Of a DNA stretch of 11,947 bases, positions 5,815-11,947 are shown in pieces (the stretch's first letter is position 1; every line of letters starts with the position of its first letter). The DNA comes from UBA3263 sp964549975 (lineage in GTDB: Bacteria; Bacteroidota; Bacteroidia; Bacteroidales; Muribaculaceae): contig CAZJWM010000069.1 in NCBI GenBank assembly GCA_964549975.1, positions 1 to 11,947 of the forward strand, written 5' to 3'. Both the position numbers and the translations under genes were made by a program. The notes below the pieces were generated by a model. That model made no database searches. It worked only from the letters and a program-made list of their open reading frames with translations, and was not told where the DNA came from.

Positions 5815-7279
5815 AGGTGAAGCGCAGGCCGTGAGGCTTGACGTTGCTCACTGTGATGTCGCCGCCAAGTGTTTCAAATGTGCTTTTCACGATGGATAGG
5901 CCCAAGCCGGTGCCGCCGCTCTTGCGCGAGCGGCCCTCGTCGACGCGATAGAAGCGGTCGAAGAGTTGCGGCAGATGTTGCTCACTCACGCCCACGCCGT
6001 CGTCGAGGAAGGCAAACGTGTAGAATCGCTCGTCTTCGCCGCAGAGCACCAGTCGAATGGTCGTGCCGTGGGAATAGGCCGCGGAGTTGCGCACCAGGTT
6101 CATCAGTGCGCCGGTGATGAGGCTCACGTTGGAGTGCACCATGCAGTCGAAGGGAATTTCGCTTTCAAAGGCCATTGAGCCGGCGGCGCCGCTCACCTCC
6201 AGGTCGTTTTCGAGGTCAAACACCAGGTCGTGGAAGTCGAAGTCGGCCTTCTCGAGTTTGCCGCCACCTTCGCCCAGACGCGTCAGCGTGCTCACGTCTT
6301 GCAGCAGGGCCGTGAGGCGGTCGGTGTGTTGGCGGGCTTTGTTGAGGAAGTCGGTGCGCAGGCTTTCGGGCATGTCGGGGTCGCTGCAGATGGTGTCGAG
6401 ATAGCCCTTGATGACGCCCACAGGCGTTTTCAGTTCGTGGTTGAGATTGTTGGTCATCGAGCGCTTCACTCGCTCTTTCTCCTGCTGAGCGCGCATGGCC
6501 ATTTTGTGGTCGTGGTCGGAGCGCTCCAGGGCCTTGGCTTTGGCGCGATAGAGCGACATGATTTGGCGCGACACGTCGCCCAATTCGTCGTGGGTGAAGT
6601 CTTGGTCGTCGACGTTGAGCGGTTCGCCGCCGGCGGCACGGTCGGCAAAGTCGCGCAGCAGCAACACGGCGCGACTCATTCTCCGCGTGGTCAGATAGGC
6701 AATCATAGTGACGAAAATGCCCAAAAGCACCACCACCACCCACATCGCCGGGTTGACGGCCATGGCCCGCGAGGCCGTGGCGTTGAGCGGCAGGGCCACA
6801 ATCGAGAGAATCTGCTCATCGGCCGAAATCATGGCGTGAAACATCAGCATCACGCCCGGTTGGCCGGGGACGTTGCTCACGGCCTGACGTATTGACGTGC
6901 CCTTGCCCTGAGAGCGCGCTTGCGCCACGTCGGGGGTGAAGGTGGAGTCGGGGTAGGCAAAGAAGTTGGTGGGCTCGGGGTTGTCGGCCAGCACGGCGTG
7001 GTCGCTGCGGCGATACACCGTGATGCGCAGGTCGTCGAGCGAGGTGCCGCTGTTGAGCTCGTCGATGAAGTCAACGTAGCTCTGCAGGTTGGCGCCTTGG
7101 GCATAGATGCCCAGGATGGTGGCGTTGATGTTTTCGAGCTGATCCTCCACCATCTTGCGGCGCAGATGCTTCTCGGCGCCGTATTGATAGAGAAACAAGC
7201 CGCCGATGGCAAACCACAGCAGGCTTGCCAGCGGCAGAAATATGCGCCAGTGGTAGTTAAACTTTTTCGCTAAACCCAT
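5795..7279 (-). CDS. Membrane sensor histidine kinase
   Basis: Seen: 494 residues from the ATG at 7279. TM1 is about residues 13-31 and TM2 about 178-198 (MWVVVVLLGIFVTMIAYL), bounding a periplasmic sensor of about 145 residues with no family I recognise. A HAMP-like stretch (about 199-245, TTRRMSR...DELGDVSRQI) leads to the dimerisation helix with NHELKTP, where H281 is the likely phosphorylated histidine. The ATP-binding domain has an N-box (LMNLVRNSAAYS, N394/N398), G1 (DDGVG, D426-G430), an F-box (LFDRFYRVDEGRSRKSGG) and G2 (GTGLGLSIV). All catalytic boxes are intact. Context: its start overlaps the response-regulator end by 23 bases, so the two are translated from one message and the regulator is the likely partner. 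The start at 7279 is chosen over 7315 because TM1 follows directly. The signal sensed is unknown. Confidence 0.93.
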   Translation of the reverse strand: MGLAKKFNYHWRIFLPLASLLWFAIGGLFLYQYGAEKHLRRKMVEDQLENINATILGIYAQGANLQSYVDFIDELNSGTSLDDLRITVYRRSDHAVLADNPEPTNFFAYPDSTFTPDVAQARSQGKGTSIRQAVSNVPGQPGVMLMFHAMISADEQILSIVALPLNATASRAMAVNPAMWVVVVLLGIFVTMIAYLTTRRMSRAVLLLRDFADRAAGGEPLNVDDQDFTHDELGDVSRQIMSLYRAKAKALERSDHDHKMAMRAQQEKERVKRSMTNNLNHELKTPVGVIKGYLDTICSDPDMPESLRTDFLNKARQHTDRLTALLQDVSTLTRLGEGGGKLEKADFDFHDLVFDLENDLEVSGAAGSMAFESEIPFDCMVHSNVSLITGALMNLVRNSAAYSHGTTIRLVLCGEDERFYTFAFLDDGVGVSEQHLPQLFDRFYRVDEGRSRKSGGTGLGLSIVKSTFETLGGDITVSNVKPHGLRFTFTLPRA

Positions 7280-7988
7280 AGCCAAAGCCGATGCGAGTGG
7301 CAATATGTCGGCCATAGTCGCCGAGCTTCTTGCGCAGACGCGTGAGGTTGGTGTCGACGGTGCGGTCGGTGATCACCACGCTCGAATCCCAGACGTGGCT
7401 GATGATTTCGTGGCGCGAGAAGATGCGGTTGCGGTGGGTCATGAAGAAGAGCAGCAGGTCGAACTCGGTGCGGCTCAGCGGCAGCGCTTCGTCGCGCAGC
7501 GAGCAGGTCTTGGAGTTGCGGTCGAGGCGCAGCTCCTCAAACACGATGTCTGACTCATAGCGGGGCACGCGATGGTGTGGCCCGGGCGAGATGCTCACGT
7601 GTTGCTGCTGCATGTTGATTTGGCTGCGACGGAGCACGGAACGCACTCTGGCCAGCACCTCCGGAATGGAGAAGGGTTTGGTGATATAGTCGTCGGCGCC
7701 GATGTTCAGGCCCATCACCGTGTCGTCTTCGCCCGACAGGGCCGAGCAGAAAATCACGGGGGTGTTTTCGGTGACAACGTCGTTTTTCAAGCGGCGAACC
7801 AGGTCGAAACCGCTCATTTTGTCCATCATGATGTCGACAATGAAGAGCGAGTAGACTCTCGGATCCTTGGCCAAAGCATCTTCGGCCGAAAGTGCGGTGT
7901 CCACTTCATAACCTTCTTTTTCGAGGTTGTAGCGAAGAATTTCGCAAATCGATTCTTCGTCGTCGATAACTAAAATTCTGACTCTCAT
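7257..7988 (-). CDS. OmpR/PhoB-type response regulator
   Basis: Seen: 243 residues from the ATG at 7988. The receiver domain starts RILVIDDEES (acidic pocket D9-D10) and has phospho-acceptor D52 in FIVDIMM, S82 in VIFCSALSG and K104 in DDYITKPFS, followed by an LARVRSVLRRS linker. A C-terminal winged helix occupies about residues 150-243, with LPLSRTEFDLLLFF, VWDSSVVITDRTVDTNLTRL and the terminal hairpin RIGFGYGF. Known: such regulators bind direct-repeat DNA when phosphorylated. Start: the frame extends to 8054, but the promoter box at 8052-8059 places the transcript start inside that extension, and the receiver fold begins at once after 7988. It is the first gene of an operon with the kinase, overlapping it by 23 bases. 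I do not assign a symbol: the fold matches many PhoB-like regulators and no phosphate genes are nearby. Confidence 0.95.
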   Translation of the reverse strand: MRVRILVIDDEESICEILRYNLEKEGYEVDTALSAEDALAKDPRVYSLFIVDIMMDKMSGFDLVRRLKNDVVTENTPVIFCSALSGEDDTVMGLNIGADDYITKPFSIPEVLARVRSVLRRSQINMQQQHVSISPGPHHRVPRYESDIVFEELRLDRNSKTCSLRDEALPLSRTEFDLLLFFMTHRNRIFSRHEIISHVWDSSVVITDRTVDTNLTRLRKKLGDYGRHIATRIGFGYGFSEKV

Positions 7989-8051
7989 AGCGCGCTGGAG
8001 TTGTAAATTCGTATGTGTTGGTGTTAGTGTTCGTGTTTTCGTTTGACGGCT

Positions 8052-8081
8052 CAAAATTACGAAAAACAGAAATAATACAAA
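8052..8081 (-). promoter_or_regulatory. Promoter of the two-component operon
   Basis: On the minus strand TTTG (8081-8078) is followed, after 18 bases, by TAATTTTG (8059-8052), which fits TAnnTTTG exactly. The preceding bases give TTTCGTAATTTTG, resembling the extended boxes at 2516 and 5305. Transcription would begin near 8045, leaving a leader of roughly 55-60 bases before the ATG at 7988. Confidence 0.7.
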
Positions 8082-8097
8082 AGTTAAATAAAGTTAA
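8080..8097. promoter_or_regulatory. Tandem AAAGTTAA repeat at the two-component promoter
   Basis: AAAGTTAA occurs at 8080-8087 and again at 8090-8097, spaced by exactly 10 bases, one helical turn. The repeat begins at the -33 element and extends upstream of it. OmpR-family regulators bind such tandem repeats, so this is a candidate site for autoregulation by the regulator at 7257-7988. The spacing is seen; the function is inferred. The AT-rich composition makes chance repeats more likely. Confidence 0.4.
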
Positions 8098-8189
8098 CGA
8101 GTGAACTTCTCCCGCATTGATGTGTTATAGTTATATCTTGACTGTATTTGCACTGTGTTTTTTCTTATTAGATTTAAGGTTAAAGATTA

Positions 8190-8214
8190 ACGGGCTGTCG
8201 CGATGACATCCCGT
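8190..8214. terminator. Hairpin between the guanine deaminase and regulator genes
   Basis: ACGGGCTGTC at 8190-8199 pairs with GACATCCCGT at 8205-8214, with 9 of 10 pairs and a 5-base loop. It lies 25 bases beyond the guanine deaminase stop and so may end that leftward transcript, whose following bases are TTAATCTTTAACC. On the plus strand it is followed by TTTTT (8214-8218), a better intrinsic terminator, although no plus-strand gene is known upstream. It is therefore possibly bidirectional. The rest of 7989-8238 shows only the promoter and repeat already listed. Confidence 0.55.
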
Positions 8215-8238
8215 TTTTCCTGTTTATAGGCCTGTTGG

Positions 8239-8715
8239 TCAATATTTCACCTTGTCGGTTTTGGCGGCCCACTTTTGGAAGGCGCCGATGGTGAGCGAGC
8301 GCTCGGCTTGGATGCATGGGATGCGTCGTTGCTGCTTGGGGCGCGCAAGCTCTTCGTAGATAAACTTGTCGGAGAAGTCGATGGCCTCGGCATCCTCTTG
8401 AGAATTTCCATAATAGATTTTTCTGACGCCGGCCCAATAGAGCGCGCTCAGACACATGGGGCACGGCTCACACGAGGAATAGACCACGCAGCCGGTGAGC
8501 CGGAAGCTTTGCAGGCGAGCGCAAGCCTGACGGATGGCCGACACCTCGGCATGGGCCGTGGGGTCGTTGGTGCGCGTCACGGAGTTGACGCCCGTGGCCA
8601 CCACTTGGCCTTGAGCGTCGACAATCACCGCGCCGAAGGGGCCGCCGCCGACGTCGACATTGTCGGCCGACAGCTTCGCCGCCAGTTCCATAAATTTCGG
8701 TTCAAATTCTTTCAT
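8239..8715 (-). CDS. guaD: Guanine deaminase
   Basis: Seen: 158 residues from the ATG at 8715. The zinc site of cytidine-deaminase-fold enzymes is complete: H55-A56-E57 in NDPTAHAEVSAIR (E57 is the proton shuttle) and C85-x-x-C88 in SSCEPCPMCLSALYW. GGPFGAVIV and NSVTRTNDP are conserved near the N-terminus. The C-terminal part (FSDKFIYEEL, KQQRRIP, FQKWAAKTDKVKY) follows the pattern of Bacillus subtilis GuaD, including a tail ending in tyrosine, and the length is nearly the same. Role: cytosolic hydrolysis of guanine to xanthine and ammonia for purine salvage or nitrogen release. Start: the longer frame from 8769 would add 18 residues and begin before the promoter box at 8739-8746, so 8715 is preferred. 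It appears to be transcribed alone, with a promoter upstream and a hairpin downstream. A tRNA adenosine deaminase is less likely given the C-terminus. Confidence 0.88.
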   Translation of the reverse strand: MKEFEPKFMELAAKLSADNVDVGGGPFGAVIVDAQGQVVATGVNSVTRTNDPTAHAEVSAIRQACARLQSFRLTGCVVYSSCEPCPMCLSALYWAGVRKIYYGNSQEDAEAIDFSDKFIYEELARPKQQRRIPCIQAERSLTIGAFQKWAAKTDKVKY

Positions 8716-8738
8716 AACGTCTATAAATAATACAAACG

Positions 8739-8769
8739 CGAAGATAGCAATTTTCCCCGACTCATGCAA
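8739..8769 (-). promoter_or_regulatory. Promoter of the guanine deaminase gene
   Basis: On the minus strand TTG (8769-8767) is followed, after 20 bases, by TATCTTCG (8746-8739), which matches TAnnTTTG with one change. The box ends 23 bases before the ATG at 8715. The -33 element touches the end of the small hairpin after the barrel-protein gene, so termination and initiation are packed into about 70 bases. Confidence 0.6.
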
Positions 8770-8786
8770 GCGGCCCCTTCGCCGCT
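8769..8786 (-). terminator. Short stem-loop after the barrel-protein gene
   Basis: AGCGGC at 8769-8774 and GCCGCT at 8781-8786 form a perfect 6-bp stem with a 6-base loop, starting 2 bases after the stop at 8788. The following minus-strand bases (TGCATGAG) are not T-rich, so termination may be inefficient and the guanine deaminase gene could receive read-through. Confidence 0.4.
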
Positions 8787-8787
8787 C

Positions 8788-11742
8788 TTACGACTTGCGC
8801 TTGGGGATGATGTTCAGGCGATAAATCAAGTGGAGCAAGGCGTAGCGCGGAAGAGAGTTGACCCACGTTTCCGTGCGACCTTGTGCATTGATGACATTGC
8901 GCACTTGGCTCACCTGCGCGAGCAGGTCGACGGCTTCGGCCTTCACCACGAGATTGCCTCGGAGCAACGTCTTGGAGATGGATGCATTCCATATCCAGTC
9001 GGTGGTGTTGAGTGTGGAGTCGCTGTAGCCCCTGCGAGCATAGAGGTTGAGGTCGGTGGCCAATTCCCAATTGTAGGCAAGGTTGAGGGTGAGGTTGGCG
9101 CGTGCGTTATAGCTGAATGCGCTGATGGTTTCAAAGAAGGATTCAACCGAGAGCGCACGTTGCCAGGCCACGGAGCCGGTCACTCCTGCTGCCACGCGGC
9201 CCGAACGATAGCTGATGCCGGCTTGCTGCGAGAGCACGGTGTTGTGGACCGTGCTCAGCGAGAGCACGTCGGTGGTGGTGGCATAGTCGACGGAGTTGTT
9301 GTAGCTTGCCGATGTGTTGCCGGAGAATTGGAATGCTTCGCGAGCGCCGAAGGGGATGGTATAGCCCACGTTGCCGCCCACTTCCCAATTGCCGTCAACG
9401 TTTTCGGGACGCCATGTGCTCACGCCCGAATTGCGGTCGTAGTATCGCGCTTGAGCAATGCTGCGGTTGGTGTGAGAATAGCGAGCCTTGGCGTTGAGCG
9501 AGCGGTGGGTTTGGTTCCAGAATTGATTGTAGGAGAAGTTGACCGCGTGGGTGAGCGATTTCTTCAGGTTGGGGTTGTTGAGATACACGTTGGTGGGGCT
9601 GGAAGTGTCCACGTTGTTTAGATTGTAGAGTATGCTTGGCATGGCCTGCGAGAAGAAGTAGCCTAATTGATACTCGGAGCGGCTCGTGGCAGTGGAGCGC
9701 TTATAGGCAAATTCTATGCGTGGGCTCAGCGAGTGCGACAGACGAGAAAATGAGGTGTCGCTCTCGGCTTTGCGATAGTGGAGGCTCTCCTGAGCGATGC
9801 GGTCGGCAACAGATAGCTCCACCTGAAGCTGGTCGCGCATGGTGTTGATGTCAGGCAAGTATCCATAGTTGAACGTGATTGTGGGCGTGTAGAAATTTTG
9901 GTTGAGCGTTGAGTTAAATGAATTGTTGAGGTCGAGCGGCAGGAGCTCCTGCATGTGGGCGGATGGAGCCGATGTGCTGCCAAATTCCTCTTGTTGCAGC
10001 TGCCGCAGCACTTTCTCCTTGTCCAACCACGAATGTTGATACTCAAACTGAGGTGTAATCACGGCCGACACAGCGCTTTTTTCGATGCTTGGACGATACC
10101 ACCACTCGTATTGCACTCCGGCCGTTGCGTCCCAAGCCTTGGAACGTAGCCAACTATCTTGGTCGGTGGTGATAGACTTTCCATAGTCTGACGACTCTTG
10201 GCCATAAGTTTGGCCTATCTGAGTGGCCGAGTCGTCGGTGTCCTTGCGATATTTGCCGCCGGCATATAGCTTCAGTTGATCCAGCTGGCCGGGAATCTGA
10301 ATGGTGGTTGAGGCCTTGGCATTGGCTATAATCCAGTCAGACTTACCATTGGTGGAATTGCTCACTTTGCTGAGCATATGCTCGGTGAATTGCTGAGCGG
10401 ATGCGGAAAACAGAGAATCAAGAGCCTCGCCTCGATATTGTTCAATCACGGGTGTGCTAAACGATGCCCGGCGCGTGATCGTTGAATAATTGTTTGTGAG
10501 ATAGTCTACCGCAGGGGTGAACTCAGCATAGACTTTTTCACCCGACCACGACCATTCGTGAGAGGAAACGAGGTGAAACTTGCTGTCGGCTTTCACATTT
10601 GACGATCTTCCATAAACGTCGCCCGATTCGTAAAACGATTGGGTGCTGTTCATTGTTCTAACGTCGGTGTCTTCGCCGGTTAGCATCACGTTTCCGGCAA
10701 ATCGGAAGTCGCTTTTCTTCCACAAATAGTCCAAGCCGCCCATTTTGACGCTTAGGCGGCCGTCTTGTCCCCAGCCCGAGCCCCAGCCACCGCCGGTGTT
10801 AGCCGCAGAGGTGTCTTTGATGTTGTTGAAATTGACATATCCGGCAATGCGAAGGCCATCGCGATAACCCAATCCAAATCCTTTGGCTAAATATCTATCT
10901 TGCAGACCATAGGCGGCATCTATATTGCCAATGAACCCATACGAATATTGTTTCTTGAGGTTTACGTCCATCACAATGTTTTCGCTGTCGAATTCAGTCT
11001 TGCCGCCGCGTAGATATGCGTCGCGGCTTGCGCGGTCATACACCTTGATGTTTTTCACCGTGTACGATGGCAGGTTTTGCAGGGCTATTTTGGGGTTGCC
11101 CGAGAAGAAATCTTCGCCGTTGACCAGCAACGATGACACTCTCTTGCCGTTAACTGTGATTTGCCCGTCGTGAAGCTCGGCCCCGGGGAGCTGACTCACC
11201 AATGCATCAAGCATCGAGCCCTCGGCTAATTCAAAAGCGGCGGCGTCGTAGACTATTGTGTCGCCTCGCATCACCATTTTAATGTGAGTGCCCTCCACTG
11301 TGACTTCATTGAGCTTTTTCACGCGCTCCTTGCGTAGCTCAATGTCGCCCAAGCCCTTATTCCCATAGCGGTCGCCTGATTTCAAGAACCTAACGCACCC
11401 ACTGTTATATCCATCCTTATCGGCCCAGAGGGCGTAATTGCCATTAGGACCGGAGAATTTTAATATATACGTGCTGTTTCGTAAACTCACAGAATCAATC
11501 GGCACGATAATTGAGTCATTACATCTGAGTTCAAACGCCACATCGCTCAATAAATCCTCGCGTGATATTTCGTCAACAACACCAAAAATCAAAATCGTAC
11601 TTGCTTTGCTCGCCATTATGGAATTAGATGAGGTCAGCACAACAATCAGCATTAATGCATATCGCAGAAGTGTCTTAGTGAGTGAGAGTCCTCGCCCGAA
11701 GCGTAGTCGGGCCGGAGTTTGTAGTAGTGTAAAATGGGGCAT
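8788..11742 (-). CDS. Outer-membrane beta-barrel protein, TonB-receptor-like
   Basis: Seen: 984 residues. The N-terminus is a long signal sequence with its hydrophobic core at about 26-42 (LLRYALMLIVVLTSSNSIMA). Residues about 50-135 look like a carboxypeptidase-regulatory-type beta domain. Residues about 157-240 are plug-like (GDTIVYDAAAFELAEGSMLD, LVSQLPGAELHDGQITVNGK, LLVNGEDFFSG, LPSYTVKNIKVYDRAS). The rest is alternating beta-strand sequence rich in Tyr, Trp, Asn and Ser, ending YRLNIIPKRKS. This is the layout of the outer-membrane beta-barrel family (PF14905 type) common in Bacteroidota. Role: an outer-membrane transporter or receptor of unknown substrate; no SusD-like partner or canonical TonB box is visible. 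The ATG at 11742 lies after a promoter and leader; the ATG at 11652 would shorten the signal sequence too much. The 5' kilobase is more AT-rich than the barrel part. It is probably monocistronic. Confidence 0.88.
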   Translation of the reverse strand: MPHFTLLQTPARLRFGRGLSLTKTLLRYALMLIVVLTSSNSIMASKASTILIFGVVDEISREDLLSDVAFELRCNDSIIVPIDSVSLRNSTYILKFSGPNGNYALWADKDGYNSGCVRFLKSGDRYGNKGLGDIELRKERVKKLNEVTVEGTHIKMVMRGDTIVYDAAAFELAEGSMLDALVSQLPGAELHDGQITVNGKRVSSLLVNGEDFFSGNPKIALQNLPSYTVKNIKVYDRASRDAYLRGGKTEFDSENIVMDVNLKKQYSYGFIGNIDAAYGLQDRYLAKGFGLGYRDGLRIAGYVNFNNIKDTSAANTGGGWGSGWGQDGRLSVKMGGLDYLWKKSDFRFAGNVMLTGEDTDVRTMNSTQSFYESGDVYGRSSNVKADSKFHLVSSHEWSWSGEKVYAEFTPAVDYLTNNYSTITRRASFSTPVIEQYRGEALDSLFSASAQQFTEHMLSKVSNSTNGKSDWIIANAKASTTIQIPGQLDQLKLYAGGKYRKDTDDSATQIGQTYGQESSDYGKSITTDQDSWLRSKAWDATAGVQYEWWYRPSIEKSAVSAVITPQFEYQHSWLDKEKVLRQLQQEEFGSTSAPSAHMQELLPLDLNNSFNSTLNQNFYTPTITFNYGYLPDINTMRDQLQVELSVADRIAQESLHYRKAESDTSFSRLSHSLSPRIEFAYKRSTATSRSEYQLGYFFSQAMPSILYNLNNVDTSSPTNVYLNNPNLKKSLTHAVNFSYNQFWNQTHRSLNAKARYSHTNRSIAQARYYDRNSGVSTWRPENVDGNWEVGGNVGYTIPFGAREAFQFSGNTSASYNNSVDYATTTDVLSLSTVHNTVLSQQAGISYRSGRVAAGVTGSVAWQRALSVESFFETISAFSYNARANLTLNLAYNWELATDLNLYARRGYSDSTLNTTDWIWNASISKTLLRGNLVVKAEAVDLLAQVSQVRNVINAQGRTETWVNSLPRYALLHLIYRLNIIPKRKS

Positions 11743-11758
11743 ATGGTATAGTGTAAAT

Positions 11759-11803
11759 AAAAAATGCCACCATGTTTCTGCCGAATATCGGAAAACTTGG
11801 TGG
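11759..11803 (-). promoter_or_regulatory. Terminator-like hairpin in the barrel-gene leader
   Basis: On the minus strand CCACCA (11803-11798) pairs with TGGTGG (11772-11767). After one A-A mismatch a further 5 pairs form (GTTTT with GAAAC, one of them G-T), then after a 2-base bulge CCGA pairs with TCGG around a TAT loop. A run of six T (11764-11759) follows directly. It lies between the promoter box (11816-11823) and the ATG at 11742, beginning only a few bases after the expected transcript start. It could be an attenuator or a 5'-protecting stem, or the terminator of the upstream paralogue gene with the promoter placed before it. Confidence 0.6.
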
Positions 11804-11815
11804 ACTATGATGTTG

Positions 11816-11846
11816 CAAATTTAGAACATTTATTCCAGATGACAAA
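11816..11846 (-). promoter_or_regulatory. Promoter of the barrel-protein gene
   Basis: On the minus strand TTTG (11846-11843) and TAAATTTG (11823-11816) are separated by 19 bases, a full match to the Bacteroidota consensus at both elements and the best promoter in this window. Transcription should start near 11810, giving a leader of about 68 bases before the ATG at 11742. Confidence 0.75.
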
Positions 11847-11849
11847 GCC

Positions 11850-11875
11850 TCGCCGCAGATTTTTTTTGCGGGCGA
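11850..11875 (-). terminator. Weak stem-loop after the partial paralogue gene
   Basis: TCGCCGC at 11850-11856 can pair with GCGGGCGA at 11868-11875 with one bulged base, around an 11-base loop containing eight T on the plus strand. It begins 5 bases after the stop of the minus-strand gene at 11880. The bases beyond it on that strand are not T-rich. Confidence 0.3.
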
Positions 11876-11879
11876 ATTT

Positions 11880-11947
11880 TCAATTGGATTGGATCCAGCG
11901 CTCGATGTTGCGCGTCTGAGATGAGAAGTTGACGCCGATTTTGATGA
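11880..11947 (-). CDS. C-terminal end of a second AAA-ATPase-like/PDDEXK paralogue
   Basis: Seen: the reverse strand reads in from the right edge and stops with TGA at 11882-11880. The 21 full codons encode IKIGVNFSSQTRNIERWIQS plus a final N. The gene at 862-2415 ends VKIGVNFSSTTRNIERWIVE, so this is the C-terminus of a family member. Over 17 codons (11892-11942 against 2356-2406) 46 of 51 bases are identical, including codon choice. Everything before this lies outside the window, so completeness cannot be judged. It runs towards the barrel-protein gene on the same strand and converges on the copy at 862. It is too short for domain searches, and the assignment rests on this match. Confidence 0.85.
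   Translation of the reverse strand, partial: IKIGVNFSSQTRNIERWIQSN

Noticed and set aside
7257..7988. Assignment of the regulator/kinase pair as PhoB-PhoR or RprY-RprX
   Set aside because: The folds fit many pairs; no phosphate transport genes are nearby, and the receiver N-terminus does not match what I recall of RprY, so no symbol is given.
8764..9621. A 285-residue plus-strand frame opposite the barrel gene, and similar frames at 6230-6895 and 4701-5282
   Set aside because: All lie antisense to well-supported genes, have Gly/Val/His-rich antisense composition, and lack domains or promoters.
8788..11742. A Sus-type polysaccharide utilisation locus around the barrel gene
   Set aside because: No SusD-like lipoprotein, glycoside hydrolase or hybrid two-component regulator is next to it, and the protein fits the generic outer-membrane barrel family.
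1..11947. CRISPR arrays, tRNA or rRNA genes, phage or conjugation modules
   Set aside because: No regularly spaced repeats, tRNA-like cloverleaf, rRNA-like stretch, integrase or relaxase was found on reading both strands.

Overview
The window looks like chromosomal DNA of a gut Bacteroidales bacterium, most likely Muribaculaceae or a Prevotella/Bacteroides relative. The evidence is Bacteroidota-type promoters (a -7 box close to TAnnTTTG, in several cases with TTG or TTTG about 18-20 bases upstream), no clear Shine-Dalgarno sites, a secreted protein with the typical Bacteroidales C-terminal tail, an outer-membrane beta-barrel protein of the TonB-receptor-like group, and an AAA-ATPase/PD-(D/E)XK protein family that is expanded in this phylum. 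Most genes are GC-rich; the AAA-ATPase gene and the 5' part of the barrel gene are visibly more AT-rich.

Layout. 1-674 (+): the end of a DUF2752 membrane protein, then a GYF_2-TM2 membrane protein. 675-861: GC-rich stem-loops, then a promoter. 862-2415 (+): an AAA-ATPase-like/PDDEXK protein. 2416-2554: a perfect 16-bp hairpin and a promoter. 2555-4213 (+): a large secreted protein with two lectin-like beta-sandwich regions. 4215-5261 (-): a secreted N-terminal-nucleophile hydrolase of the bile salt hydrolase/penicillin V acylase family. 5323-5814 (+): a small two-helix membrane protein. 5795-7988 (-): a sensor kinase and OmpR-type regulator operon in which the regulator comes first and the genes overlap. 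7989-8238: 250 bases with the operon promoter, a direct repeat next to it and a hairpin. 8239-8715 (-): guanine deaminase. 8788-11742 (-): an outer-membrane barrel protein of 984 residues. 11743-11879: a leader with a strong promoter and a terminator-like hairpin. 11880-11947 (-): the last 21 codons of a second AAA-ATPase/PDDEXK paralogue.

The genes do not form one obvious pathway. The clear functional unit is the two-component operon, whose promoter carries a tandem repeat fit for autoregulation. The hydrolase, secreted protein and barrel protein are cell-envelope functions expected in a gut commensal. The best leads are the two AAA/PDDEXK copies facing each other across about 9.4 kb, the terminator-like hairpin directly after the barrel-gene promoter, and a shared extended -7 motif. 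I see no clear, complete, previously undescribed multi-gene system.
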